DNA of 64,000 bases from Leptodactylus fallax (GCA_947044405.1 CAMRHE010000355.1:930001-994000); one strand, 5' to 3'. Counted from the first letter of the stretch, positions 34,364 through 44,831 are shown. A program made the numbers and translations. Notes: generated by a model not told the origin, from the sequence alone.

Positions 34364-34850
34364 TGAGCCAGCAATGCTTTGATTGCTGGCTCAGCACTGT
34401 AGACTGCAAGACACGATCTTACAAGTGTCTTGCAGTCTATACAGGAAGTGAGGCTATGCAGACGCATAGCCTCACTTCCGCAGGTCTCGGCAGGATCAAC
34501 CAGGTAGTGGGTTCTCCAGGCAGCCTGGGGTCACTGAGCAGACCCTGGGCTGCAGGTTATAGGTATCGGCACGCCCCGATCTCGCCGCGGGGGGTGCCGA
34601 TTGGAGCGGCAACATAGCGGAACCCCTTGGATGCCGCGGTCATGTTTGACCGCGGCATCCAAGGGGTTAAAACCTTGGATCGGAACTCAGTTCCGACTGG
34701 GGGATATGAAGCAGGGTGTTAGCTGTCAGTTACAGCTAACACCCGGTTCCGATGCCGCCCGCTCAGATAGTGAGCGGGCGGCCGCCCCAGGGCGTATTAG
34801 TACGCCCTGTTGCGCTAAGTACCAAGCGCACAGGACGTAATAGTACGTCC
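34364..34850. repeat. Array of about twelve stem-loops at the right end of E1
   Basis: Consecutive stem-loops: 34364-34393 (12-bp arms), 34401-34438 (14), 34444-34479 (16), 34521-34552 (imperfect), 34565-34601 (GC-rich, imperfect), 34621-34668 (22-bp perfect arms, TGTT loop), 34680-34696 (8), 34714-34744 (13), 34754-34782 (12), 34788-34809 (9), 34811-34830 (6), 34833-34850 (7). Spacers are mostly under 20 bases, with one gap of about 40. The stem sequences differ from each other, so this is not a tandem repeat. Duplicate array at 44326-44812. Confidence 0.9.
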
Positions 34851-34869
34851 AATGTCGTTAAGGGGTTAA

Positions 34870-34959
34870 ACTGTTGTGAAAATTAAAAATTTGGGGATAA
34901 AGTGACATATTAGTAATTTTTCATTTTCATGTCCCAATGTTAATAAAATCTATGGGATC
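34870..34959. mobile_element. E0: unit continued after E1
   Basis: TGTTGTGAAAATTAAAAATT and GGGGATAAAGTGACATATTA continue the plus-orientation unit interrupted at 29,658. The LINE target duplication follows at 34960. Confidence 0.7.
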
Positions 34960-35118
34960 AAAATGTTAACTATATGGGGGGCGGAGCCTGACTGTGGAAG
35001 GGAATGGTCGCATAGCTGAAAAGCTCCAGGCTTGAGTCTCACATAGCGACAAATTAGCGACGTGCCCGTGGACCATTTTAATCCAAAAGTCACTGGGATA
35101 GCTTCCTTACCTCTAGGG

Positions 35119-36411
35119 ATGCCAAGAAGACGGAAATCTGCGGTGAAGCCGCAGAAAATTTCAGATTTTTACTTCCCCCACGGCGGTGAGGAAGCTCAAA
35201 ATGGCAGCGGCTCACACTCCAGCGCGGTCTCCGGGGCCTCGACTCCAACTCGGGACCCTCTGGAGGAGAAGCTCACATTATCGGCGCAGCGGAGAACGCT
35301 GTCAGCACCGTCGCTTCAACAGCTGATGGAGGGCGGGGGTCCGGAGGCGTCGGGGCCACCTCCCCGGCGGGCCGGGGAGAGCGCGACTCCGGGGCCTTCT
35401 CGGGCCGACGCACCGAGGCCTATAGGCCTAAGTATTGCGGAGACACCCACCTCGCCTACTGCTAGCCCGGCCAAACAGAGGCCAAGGATCCAGACCGAGG
35501 AGCCCCAAGAAGAGGAGGTGAACAATACTACTACTACTACACAATATGTACCGCCATGCACCGATTTTTTTGCAGATATCCCAGCAACAGAGAGTTTACT
35601 CACTGAGGCCTCTATGAAAAACATGCTTATGGCCTTCTGTAAATCATTGACAACTGACATGTCCTTAATGGTTAAACCGCTAGATATAGATCTTCAGGAA
35701 TTGCAGAAACGCACTGTTCATGTGGAATCTAAAATGGCGGAATTTGCCGCCTCACACAATCTTCTCATAGATGCTCATAATGCAGTGGAAAAAGATGTGT
35801 CGTTTCTTAAATCTAAAATAGCAGACCTGGAGGATCGCTCGCGGCGCAATAATCTGAAATTTAGAGGAATTCCAGAGTCCGTACCTGTGAGTAATCTCAC
35901 AGTTTTCCTCCAAGATCTGATGCGCACGCTAATACCAAATCTCACGGAAATGGAATTAACCATTGATAGAGCGCATAGAGTCCCAAAACCTTCACATCTG
36001 GATGAAACCGTACCCAGAGATATCCTAGCAAAGATCCATTTTTACCGCACTAAAGAGATGGTGCTGCTGACCTCGCGGAAAATTGGCCGTTTATCTGATC
36101 CACATCAGAAAATATCTATCTACTCTGATCTTTCAGCTGCAACACTACAACTAAGAAGGCAATTTATCCCTATTACTACAGCGTTATGTCAACATAACAT
36201 CCTATACAAATGGGGATTCCCGGTCCGAGTGATCATATCCCGGGACAACCTTACTTATGTTATCAAATCTCTGGAAGAAGGCAAAAAGTTGCTAAATAAA
36301 TGGAACATTACAACCAGTGATCCGACATCCAAACCACCACCTGGCCCTGTGTCGGATGGATGGCACCAACCGAAAACCCCAAGGCGTCCACCAAAAGGGC
36401 TGCACAGTTAG
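35119..36411 (+). CDS. LINE ORF1 protein, copy A
   Basis: The open frame extends upstream to a GTG at 35062, but the first ATG is at 35119, giving 430 residues. N-terminal: basic MPRRRKSAVKP, then QKISDFYF, a PIP-box-like motif (about residues 12-19). Next is a Ser/Pro/Thr-rich region with a TTTTT run, a coiled coil (about 175-240, ending IADLEDRS) and RRNNLKFRGIPES (about 242) opening the RRM-like domain. The C-terminal domain includes YKWGFPVRVI. Family role: RNA-binding trimer coating LINE RNA. The frame is intact and identical in copy B. Confidence 0.88.
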   Translation: MPRRRKSAVKPQKISDFYFPHGGEEAQNGSGSHSSAVSGASTPTRDPLEEKLTLSAQRRTLSAPSLQQLMEGGGPEASGPPPRRAGESATPGPSRADAPRPIGLSIAETPTSPTASPAKQRPRIQTEEPQEEEVNNTTTTTQYVPPCTDFFADIPATESLLTEASMKNMLMAFCKSLTTDMSLMVKPLDIDLQELQKRTVHVESKMAEFAASHNLLIDAHNAVEKDVSFLKSKIADLEDRSRRNNLKFRGIPESVPVSNLTVFLQDLMRTLIPNLTEMELTIDRAHRVPKPSHLDETVPRDILAKIHFYRTKEMVLLTSRKIGRLSDPHQKISIYSDLSAATLQLRRQFIPITTALCQHNILYKWGFPVRVIISRDNLTYVIKSLEEGKKLLNKWNITTSDPTSKPPPGPVSDGWHQPKTPRRPPKGLHS

Positions 36412-36692
36412 AGACTCACTCTACAAAGGATTTCGTATGTCCACTATTGCTGAACTTATCCCCCCGAGATTACAACAGCCGCTGGTCCGCTGTACCACAT
36501 TTCTTATCTTTGTTTTATTTAGGTGGTTTACCCACTGGTTTCTATGTCTCTACAGTTTGTTTGTTCTTCGGTTCTGGCACATGGGGAGTCGTGACTACAC
36601 AAGGCGGAGACGATTCTGTTCCCTACCGCTACTGGTAACTTCTGAAGTGGGTGGTTGTGGTAAGATCTGTGAAGCATTACTAAATGTGAATT

Positions 36693-38174
36693 ATGGTACT
36701 TAAAATTATGTCTATGAATGTCAGAGGCTTGAACTCCCCTCAAAAGAGAGCCAATTTGTGGCGAGAGGCCCGAGCTCAAGGCTGTGACATTCTTGCAGTT
36801 CAGGAAACACATCTTTTGGAGGTGGACGCCACTCGCATCAAACATGCCTCCTACCCACATATATTTCACGCTCATTGCTCCTCCAAGCGCAGGGGTACAC
36901 TAATTGGGATCAAAAACTCAGTAGCATTTCAGGTGGTGTCCCACTATGCTGACCCTAGAGGGCGATTTGTCATATTAGTTTGTATCCTTAATAATGTCAC
37001 GTACACGTTGGTCTCGGTCTATGCCCCAAACAAAAGACAAGTATCATTCCTGGGGAAACTCATGAAAGCAGTGGAGCGAAGAAAACAAGGATGCTTAATA
37101 TTAATAGGAGATTTTAACATGGCTCCAGATCCAGAGGTAGACACTACCTCTAACGTAGCGACACGTCATCCTTCCTTTTCTCAGGCTACATGGCGCCATG
37201 ACTTATTTGATATTTGGCGTATCCTTCATAATACTGAAAAAGATTATACTTACTATTCAACTGTACACAATAGCTATTCAAGAATAGATTTATTCTTAAT
37301 AGAACAAGCTAGTATTCCCCTTGCCGTGCAGTCGGAAATCTCACAAATAACATGGTCAGACCATGCAGCAATAACCCTGACCCTAATGGAAAAATATGAT
37401 AGTCCTAGAGCGTATATATGGAGGTGCAATGAGTTCTTAATGTCGCAGCCAAAATATAAAGCAATTTTGGAAAATGACCTGAAGGAATTCTTTCAGATCA
37501 ATGCTCCCTCGGTATCTAGCCCTGATATGGTGTGGAATTCCCATAAAGCCTTTATCAGAGGAACATTTATTCGATTGGGACACATAGAAAAGAAAACTAG
37601 GTTAGCAGAAATTGACCGACTACTGCACCAGATAAAATCTATAGATAGTGAAAACAAAAAATCTCCTTCCCCCTCCAACACTGCAAAATTGGTGACACTA
37701 CGTCACCAATTGACAGCCTGTCTACTGCATAAATATGAGAAGAATCTGAAAAGGGTGAAAGCTACTTATTACTCTAAATCTAACAAAGCAGGCAAACTGT
37801 TAGCGTCCAAACTTAAACAAAAACACGCCAGGTCTAAAATCCCATTTCTCCAGAGTAAGGAAGGTGCACACAAAATCTATGACCCTAATGGCATCGCCAA
37901 CGCCTTTAAAGCTTTCTATGAAGGCTTATATAATATTAGAGAGGACTCTACTGTGATACCTCCGGCGAGACAAGACATTGCAAAGTTTCTTGCAGGCGCC
38001 CAACTGCCCACACTCACAGAAACACAACTGGATTCTTTGAACGAGCCCATTACATCATCAGAGTTGCTGTCATTAATTAAGTTGCTACCACCCGGAAAGT
38101 CCCAGATGGTCTCACTGGTGAATATTACAAAAAATTTTCTTCAGTTCTGCTTAGCCCGCTGTTGTCCTTCTTGA
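36693..38174 (+). pseudogene. LINE ORF2 endonuclease half, copy A
   Basis: The ATG at 36693 opens 493 codons. APE-type endonuclease motifs in order: SMNVRGLNSPQKR, LAVQETHLLE (catalytic Glu), DPRGRFVIL, SVYAPNKRQ, LIGDFNMAPD (Asp/Asn), SRIDLFLI and WSDHAAITL (terminal Asp-His). The domain looks intact. The frame is lost at about 38,100, just after LLPPGKS, so the following DGLTGEYYKKF segment is read in another frame, and a second shift lies near 38,205 in a GGGGGG run. Both shifts are also in copy B. Confidence 0.85.
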
Positions 38175-38225
38175 CGGCGGTGGTGGACTCTGGCACTATT
38201 CCGGGGGGAAAATCAGGAGGCCCTG

Positions 38226-40445
38226 GTGGTGACGTTGCCTAAACCGGGCAAGCCTGCCACCAGCCCCCAAAACTTTCGACCAATTTCCTTATTAAACTCA
38301 GATTTAAAAATTTACGCCAAAATTATAGCAAACAGAGTAGCAGCTTGTCTTCCGAGCCTAATAAACTACGACCAAGTGGGATTCATGAAGGGGAGGCAAT
38401 CATATGACAATACCAGACGCATTTTGAATATTATGCATCACATTAACTCTAAAAGAATGGAAGCAGTGGTTCTTCCATTGGATGCCGAGAAGGCATTTGA
38501 CCGCATTTGCTGGTCGTATGCCTTCTTGGTGATTAGGAGTATGGGGTTTACCGGAGCTATTCTGAGGGCAATTGAGGCGTTGTATTCTGCGCCATCTGCA
38601 AGAGTATTCACTAATGGGGTAGTGTCAGATCCCTTTTTAATAACGAATGGGACTAGACAGGGGTGCCCCCCTCTCGCCGCTGATATTTGTTCTCTCGATG
38701 GAACCGCTGGCCCAAGCACTTAGATTGGATCCAGAGATGGGTGGCATTGATATACGGGGCAAAACTCATCTTATATCATTATATGCAGATGACATCATTC
38801 TTACTTTGTCCAAGCCACTAGAGTCTATTCCCCCGACTTATGGAGATTATAGCTAATTTCGGTCACTTATCATATTATAAATTAAATATGGCCAAGTCAC
38901 AAGCTTTACCTTTGCATATCCCTCCCTCTTTGTTACAGCCCCTACAGTCGAAATATGACTTTGATTGGAGGAAGGAGGGTGTTCAATACTTGGGGATACA
39001 GGTGACACCCAATACGGGGGCCTTATACAGAAATAATTACACACCCATGTTGAAAATACTTCAGGAGGAGATGGAGAGAATGTCCCCGATGGATGTGTCC
39101 TGGATGGGACGTGTCGCAGCTTTTAAGATGTTGTTATTGCCCAGACTCCTATATCTGTTTCGCACACTCCCGATAGCAGTCCCAGTTTCGTTTTTCGAAA
39201 CTATGCAAAGGATGATCTCAAAATACATATGGAATGGAAGGAGACCCAGAGTTATCAAAAGCTTCCTATTTAAACAAAAAGAAGCTGGAGGACTGGGAGT
39301 ACCAGTGGTAAGGAATTATTACTTAGCATCCCTAGTCACACAGTGCGCTAGATGGAGATTGGCTGATACCTCGATACCATGGATCCACATAGAGCAAGCG
39401 TTTATATATCCTTTGAGACTGAGGGATACCTTATGGGCGCCCTTCTGGAAAATTCCTATGCCCGAGTCCATGTCCCCGATTATGCAAGCAGCAGTGACCG
39501 CATGGAAGCTGCTTCACGAGAAAGCAAATCCTACGAGTCACTTTTATGCCTCAGAAATGCCTCTGTCACTTATGGCATGGGCGATAGAAGACCTAGTAAT
39601 TTCGGAGTGGGAAGCGAAAGGGATTACACAGGTCTCCCACTTACAATCCGATACCAAGCAATTTTTATCATTTACAGATCTAACACAGAAATTTGGAGTT
39701 CATAGAGGTGACTTCCTTAAATACTCCCAAATAAGGCATTTTATATCAAAGAACCCGATATCGACAGTGCCCCATACCAATATGGTATTCACCTGGATGT
39801 CGACTAAGATGAGGGGTTTAAGGTTTCTATACAATAGAATGGATGGAGTAGCAACCTTTACTAGATCTACACCATTCCGGTGTTGGGAGAGGGATTTGGG
39901 AAGAAACATTACCTCGGATGAGTGGGAACAAGCTATCAAACTTAGTCATACATCTTTGAAATGCAGCACTCACATAGAAACGGCTATGAAAGTGACCTTA
40001 AGGTGGTACAGAACCTCATCCACTTTACATAGGGCATACCCTTCAGTTTCTGAGGAGTGCTGGAGAGGATGCGGAGGGAAAGGAACCCTTCTCCATATTT
40101 TGGGACACTGCCCCCATAATTTGTGGATATTGGAATAGGGTCTTTGACATGTTATCAGAAATATTTAACTTCCGCCTCCCCTACACTTCACCTTTGGCCA
40201 TCCTATCCTTTGGAATTCCTGAAGAATTGAACAAAAATACAAAACTCCTTTGTAAAATCTTAACAATAGCTAAATTAATGCTGGTGCAAAGATGGAGATC
40301 AGTAACCCCTCCATCAAACTCCGCATTATTGTTGGCTATTAACAATACATATACCTACGAGAGGGTAATTGCACTGGGAAATGACTCCTATCATAGATTT
40401 GCAAACGTATGGGACGCATGGGTTAATTCTCGATTCGCTGCATAA
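38226..40445 (+). pseudogene. LINE ORF2 reverse transcriptase half, copy A
   Basis: Split into frames 38226-38723, 38647-38856, 38840-40138 and 40149-40445. Motifs: TLPKPGKP, FRPISLLNSDLKIYAKI, LDAEKAFDR (catalytic Asp), TRQGCP, LYADDIILTL (active-site Asp pair), LSYYKLNMAKSQAL, and a C-terminal CWRGCGGKGTLLHI. Two extra C residues, at 38666-38671 and 38830-38834, shift the frame on both sides of the YADD box; copy B lacks both. A third break near 40,095 is shared. Starts quoted at 38226 and similar are internal codons, not initiation sites. Confidence 0.9.
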
Positions 40446-40739
40446 CGGGAGTCAGGAAACAGGGAGGTTTAAGAAGCGGAAGTGGAATGGAACATATAAG
40501 AGGTTCGTCTTTGAGATATATTACGCTACCCCTGAGAATGTGCCCAAATGTTAGTGTTATTGTTACTGTTATCGCTTACTCAATTTCTTTTTTTTTTTTT
40601 TCTGTCTATTGATGTACAATTCAAAAAATATGCCTTGAACAAAGTATGTAAGAATGTATATCACACTGTATGTCAATAATGTGTCTCACATTTATTTTGA
40701 AAACCAATAAAAATTATTGAAACTAAAATGTTCACTATA

Positions 40740-41470
40740 CCCCTTGATACTCCTTGAGGGGTATAGTTTCCAAAATGAGGTCACTTTTGAAGGGTTTCCA
40801 CTGTACTCGTACTTAGGGAATCTGCAAATGAGACACTGTAGCCAAAAACCATTCCAGAAAAATCTGCTTTTCAAATGCCCAATGGTGCTACTTCCCTTTG
40901 GTGTGCTGCCGTGTGCCCATACATCAGTTTACATCCACATTTTGAAATGCATTTTCCCCTTTAAAGTCTAGTGAATGTGTATATTTTACGGTTAAATGCA
41001 TGTATTATTGAAAAAAAAAAAAAATCAGAACTGAAGTGGTTCCTAACAAATGGGTTTGAGAAATTTTCTTGTAAATTTGGAAAATCCCCCAGTTTTTGCT
41101 GCATTTTTTTTTTTAGCCAAAGTCAGGAGTGGCTTGAAAAGGAATGGAAAATATAAAGGAAGCCCTTGCAACAAAAATGCTGCATTTCCGCCATGTGGGG
41201 CTTTAGCCTTAGACTTGTAAGCCATCTAACATCCAAAATAAACTAAAAGACAATTAAAAGATAAAAGAGAGATATGGTAGATAATATTTCTTAATGTATT
41301 TGGGTGGTATGACTGAAAAATATTGATCAATGTTTACCGCTAAGATGAAGTACAATGTGACATGAAAAACAAAATCTCAAACTGACTTGGGTAAGTTAAA
41401 GGGTCTCAAAGTTACTGCCACTTAAAGTGCGACATGTCAGTTTTGAAAAATGGGGCTGTGTCATTAAGCA
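40740..41470. mobile_element. E0: right end, interrupted by a MITE
   Basis: After the LINE the plus unit resumes (TGAGGGGTATAGTTTCCAAA). From about 41,000 to 41,470 the text is the reverse complement of E1's left subterminal block at 29,665-30,110 (for example GACATGTCAGTTTTGAAAAA and GGGCTGTGTCATTAAG). So E0 is the same family as E1 in opposite orientation. The terminal GGGGTTAA is lost. A MITE lies at 41095-41213. Confidence 0.7.
41095..41213. mobile_element. GGCTAAGGCCCCAC-family MITE inside E0
   Basis: GCTGCATTTTTTTTTTTAGC, then AGCCAAAGTCAGGAGTGG, and at the right CATGTGGGGCTTTAGCCTTA. It splits E0's terminal repeat. Second copy at about 51,054-51,172. Confidence 0.6.
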
Positions 41471-41764
41471 GTTTTTTTGGCGGTGCCCTTAAATCGTAGC
41501 TAAACTTTTGGACAATTTTTGATTTCTGACAATATTTGTGTCATTAATAAATTTTGTAATATACTTTATTAGCAAATGTTGGATCCTTTCTGTGAAATCC
41601 TGCATTTTTTCAGTTTGCCCCTTGCTTCAGTATTGAGAGCTGTCTCTCACGGAATGTTACTGTGTATGGGAGTATGGGTAGAGAAAATGAGGGTAGGTGA
41701 GGGTCACTTCAAACAGTTATATCTCAGACATTATAAGACGTACAAACTTGCTTTTTTGTGTCAT

Positions 41765-42020
41765 ATACTGTCATTTCTTAATTACATTTCGAACTGAGGA
41801 AAGGGCAACTTGAAAACACTTTGCTATCTTCTTATAGCCTTCTCCTGCTTTGTGGGCCTCCACCATTTTCATTTTCAGAGTGCTAGGCAGCTGCTTAGAA
41901 GAACCCATAGCTGATGTTTTTTGGCACAAGGTTAGAAGAGGCTGGGTATTTATAAAGCTGTAAAATTTGCATCACTTGGCCTTTCCTAACAATGATAGTG
42001 AACAAGCCATAACCATAAAA
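41765..42020 (-). pseudogene. Tc1 transposase N-terminal fragment, minus strand
   Basis: A minus-strand ATG at about 41,909 reads MGSSKQLPSTLKMKMVEAHK and then GEGYKKIAK...SVRNVIKK, a helix-turn-helix DNA-binding start typical of Tc1 transposases. A stop follows at about 41,770, and its 5' flank extends to about 42,020. Directly to the right a plus-strand Tc1 fragment begins, so the two are head to head. Second copy at about 51,724-51,979. Confidence 0.7.
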
Positions 42021-42021
42021 T

Positions 42022-42125
42022 TCAGAAGTTTGCAAAAGAACATCTAAACAAGCCTGATACATTTTGGAAACAAGTCCTGTGGACCGATGAGGTTAAAATA
42101 GAACTCTTTGGCCACAATGATCAAA
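42022..42125 (+). pseudogene. Tc1 transposase fragment cut by the duplication junction
   Basis: Contains FWKQVLWTDEVKIELFGHND, the first catalytic Asp block, then stops at the CAAA junction. The uninterrupted version is at 51,981-52,832. Confidence 0.75.
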
Positions 42126-44831
42126 AACCAACAATCTAAATCTGCGCTCCAAAAGCACATAGCGCTCCTTCACATCTGCACCCTGCTGTGTGCCCAAATG
42201 ACAGTTTATGCCCACATGTATGACACTGGTATACCCAGGATAACGTACTTAATGCCATATGTGGGTATAAACTGCTGTTTGGGCACAGCCGAGCACAGAA
42301 GGGAAGGAGCGCTATTTTGGTTTTTAGAGCACAGTTTGGTTTATGGACACCATGTCACTTTTGCAGAGCCCAAGAATTGCCAGTAAAGTGGAATCCACAG
42401 ACTTGTGACCCCATTTTGGAAACTACACCCTTCAAGGGATCTATCAAGTGGTGTAGCGAGCATTATTAACCCTTAAGTGTTGCATTCTTTTAATTTCCAG
42501 AAATGAATGCACAGATGATAATGAAAAGTTAAAAATAACATTTTTCCATAGATACGCCATTTCAGTGCCCGATATGTTGTGCCCAGCTTATGTCTGCAGA
42601 GACACACACTCCAAAAACTGTTAAGCGGGGATACTGGGCACAACAGCTTTTGGAGCGTTCATCTCTGATACAAGCCGCGCACAACATATTACGCACTGAA
42701 ATGACGTATTCCTGGAAAAATTGTCATTTTCACCTTTCACAATCAGCTGCGTATTCATTTATGGATAATAAATTATAGTAACACTTGGGGGTTAAAAATG
42801 TTCACTGTACCCCTGGATAAATTCCTTCAGGGGTGTAGTTTTCAAAATGGGGTAACATGTCAGGGGATTCCACTTTACTGGCGTTTCAGCTCTGCAAAAG
42901 TGCAATGGCGTCCAAAAACCAAACCGTCCAAGCCTGTGCTCCAAAAACCAAATAGCGCTCCTTCCACTCTGTGCCCAGCTGTGTCCATACAGCAGTTTAT
43001 ACCCACATATGACATTAAGTACGTTATTCTGGGTACGACAAGTGTAATACATGTGGGTATAAACTGCGGTTTGGGCACACAGCCAGGCGCAGAAGAGAAG
43101 GAGCGCTATGTGGCTTTTGGAGTGCAGATTCAGATGTTTGGGATCTGGACGCCATGTCATGTTTGCAGAGCCTGTAAGGTACCAGAAAAGTGGATTCCCC
43201 AAAGGAGTGACCCCATTTTGAAAACTGCACCCCTCAAAGAATTTATCAAGGGGTGTAGTAAGCATTAGTATCCCAGACGTGAATACACAGCGGATGGGGA
43301 AAAGCGAATATGTAAGCTGTGCGGAGTGCATTGGGAACACCAAATTCCCTACTATTTCCCCAGTAGTTCCTATTATTGGGGAGGTCACTCTGGGGGTCAC
43401 TTCTGGTTTATTTTCCCTCATAAGCTCTAAATCTGGGGTGTCCCCTGATATCTGCTCACACAGCTTATACATTCCCTTCCTGACGCAGCCAGTTATGTTC
43501 TAAAGATTTGGCGATTTTTGGGGTTTTTGTCTTCACATTGTACGAGCTATATTTTCTTTATTTCTCTGGTGATGTAGCCATATGAGGGCTTGTTGTTTGC
43601 GGGGTGAGATGTATTTTGTAATGATATCATCTTTGGGCGCCTATAACCTATTGAATAAATTTTATTAACTCTTTCTTGTTGGATTAAAAAATACCCCATC
43701 AATTCTGACACTGCGTTTTACCTTTGAAATTTTTCACCATGCAGCATAAAGCATAAGTAACATGTTACCTTTTTTTTTACGGGTCGGTACGATTACGGAG
43801 ATACCTCATTTATACTGTTTTTTTTATGCGATACTAATTTTGCAGAACAAAAACCCATTTGGGGACATAAATTAATTGTTTTTGCATCGCCATCTTCTGA
43901 GATGCGTAACATTTTTATTTTACGGTTTACAGAGTTGGTTTAGGGCTTATTTTTTGCGGGACAACCTGTGCTTTTTATTGGTACTGTTTTGGGATACATA
44001 TGACTTTTTGATCACTTTTTATGGCATATTTTGTAAGGTGAGATGGCAAAAAATCATTACTTTTGGCGAGTTTTTTCCGTTTTTTTTTCTCCGACGTTCA
44101 CCTTGTACATTAAATATTGTTTCAGTTTTATTGTGCAGGTTGTTACGGACGCGGTGATACCAAATATGCATTGTTTTTATTAATTTTTAGGGTTTTTTTA
44201 TATATAATTAATTTTATATAGCAAAAGGGAATTTTTGGGGTTTTATTCTTTTAATTTTTTTAGAACACTTTATTTTATTTTTTTTTCACTTTTTTTTACT
44301 TTTTCATGTGTCCCATTAGGACACCTGAGCCAGCAATGCTTTGATTGCTGGCTCAGCACTGTAGACTGCAAGACACGATCTTACAAGTGTCTTGCAGTCT
44401 ATACAGGAAGTGAGGCTATGCAGACGCATAGCCTCACTTCCGCAGGTCTCGGCAGGATCAACCAGGTAGTGGGTTCTCCAGGCAGCCTGGGGTCACTGAG
44501 CAGACCCTGGGCTGCAGGTTATAGGTATCGGCACGCCCCGATCTCGCCGCGGGGGGTGCCGATTGGAGCGGCAACATAGCGGAACCCCTTGGATGCCGCG
44601 GTCATGTTTGACCGCGGCATCCAAGGGGTTAAAACCTTGGATCGGAACTCAGTTCCGACTGGGGGATATGAAGCAGGGTGTTAGCTGTCAGTTACAGCTA
44701 ACACCCGGTTCCGATGCCGCCCGCTCAGATAGTGAGCGGGCGGCCGCCCCAGGGCGTATTAGTACGCCCTGTTGCGCTAAGTACCAAGCGCACAGGACGT
44801 AATAGTACGTCCAATGTCGTTAAGGGGTTAA
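42122..44831. mobile_element. E1 right part, duplicated copy
   Basis: Copy of 32161-34869 including the palindrome, the AT-rich block and the stem-loop array, ending GTCGTTAAGGGGTTAA. The left end is missing because the duplication breakpoint lies inside E1. Confidence 0.85.
44326..44812. repeat. Stem-loop array, duplicated copy
   Basis: Same series as 34364-34850, offset 9,962; I saw no base change in any stem. Confidence 0.9.

Larger units (their letters stand above)
29659..34869. mobile_element. E1: 5.2-kb TTAA-flanked non-autonomous element
   Basis: It starts TTAACCCCTTAAGGACACAG and ends GTCGTTAAGGGGTTAA, TTAA at both edges. In order: a left subterminal block (to about 30,110), minus-orientation tandem units of about 385-395 bp, palindromic modules (32.1-33.3 kb), an AT-rich block and a stem-loop array (34.36-34.85 kb). 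No transposase. TTAA targeting suggests Kolobok or piggyBac type (inference). Reading frames inside follow the repeats. The right part, from 32,161, is present again at 42,122-44,831 through the large duplication. Confidence 0.7.
34960..40739 (+). mobile_element. Full-length L1/Tx1 LINE, copy A
   Basis: Target duplication AAAATGTTAACTATA (34960-34974) and AAAATGTTCACTATA (40725-40739), one mismatch in 15. Starts (T)GGGGGGCGGAGCCTGAC; ends CCAATAAAAATTATTGAAAC. Layout: short 5' UTR, ORF1 (35119-36411), 281-bp spacer, ORF2 (36693 to about 40445) broken by frameshifts, 3' UTR with a long T run. It inserted into a unit of E0. Confidence 0.93.
32161..42121. repeat. Tandem segmental duplication, left copy (9,961 bp)
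   Basis: This block recurs as 42122-52080. I see three substitutions (32556 A/G, 40579 C/T, 41190 G/A) and six homopolymer changes, which together account for the 9,961 versus 9,959 bp lengths. It contains the right part of E1, part of E0, a complete LINE and Tc1 fragments. Confidence 0.95.

Noticed and set aside
34364..34850. CRISPR array
   Set aside because: The palindromes differ in sequence and have no constant repeat or spacer length, and the context is vertebrate transposon DNA.
35062..35118. Start of LINE ORF1 at 35062
   Set aside because: The codon there is GTG. The first ATG, with the basic MPRRRKS start, is at 35119.
35316..35660. Minus-strand frame opposite LINE ORF1 (and its copy at 45278-45622)
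   Set aside because: Antisense shadow of GC-rich coding sequence; no motif of its own.
36317..36703. 128-codon frame between LINE ORF1 and ORF2 as a third ORF
   Set aside because: It overlaps the end of ORF1 in another frame and the spacer; no domain and no support beyond lack of stops.
29659..41470. A single giant element with 450-bp inverted ends
   Set aside because: The unit broken at 29,658 resumes at 34,870, so two nested elements in opposite orientation explain the inverted repeat better.
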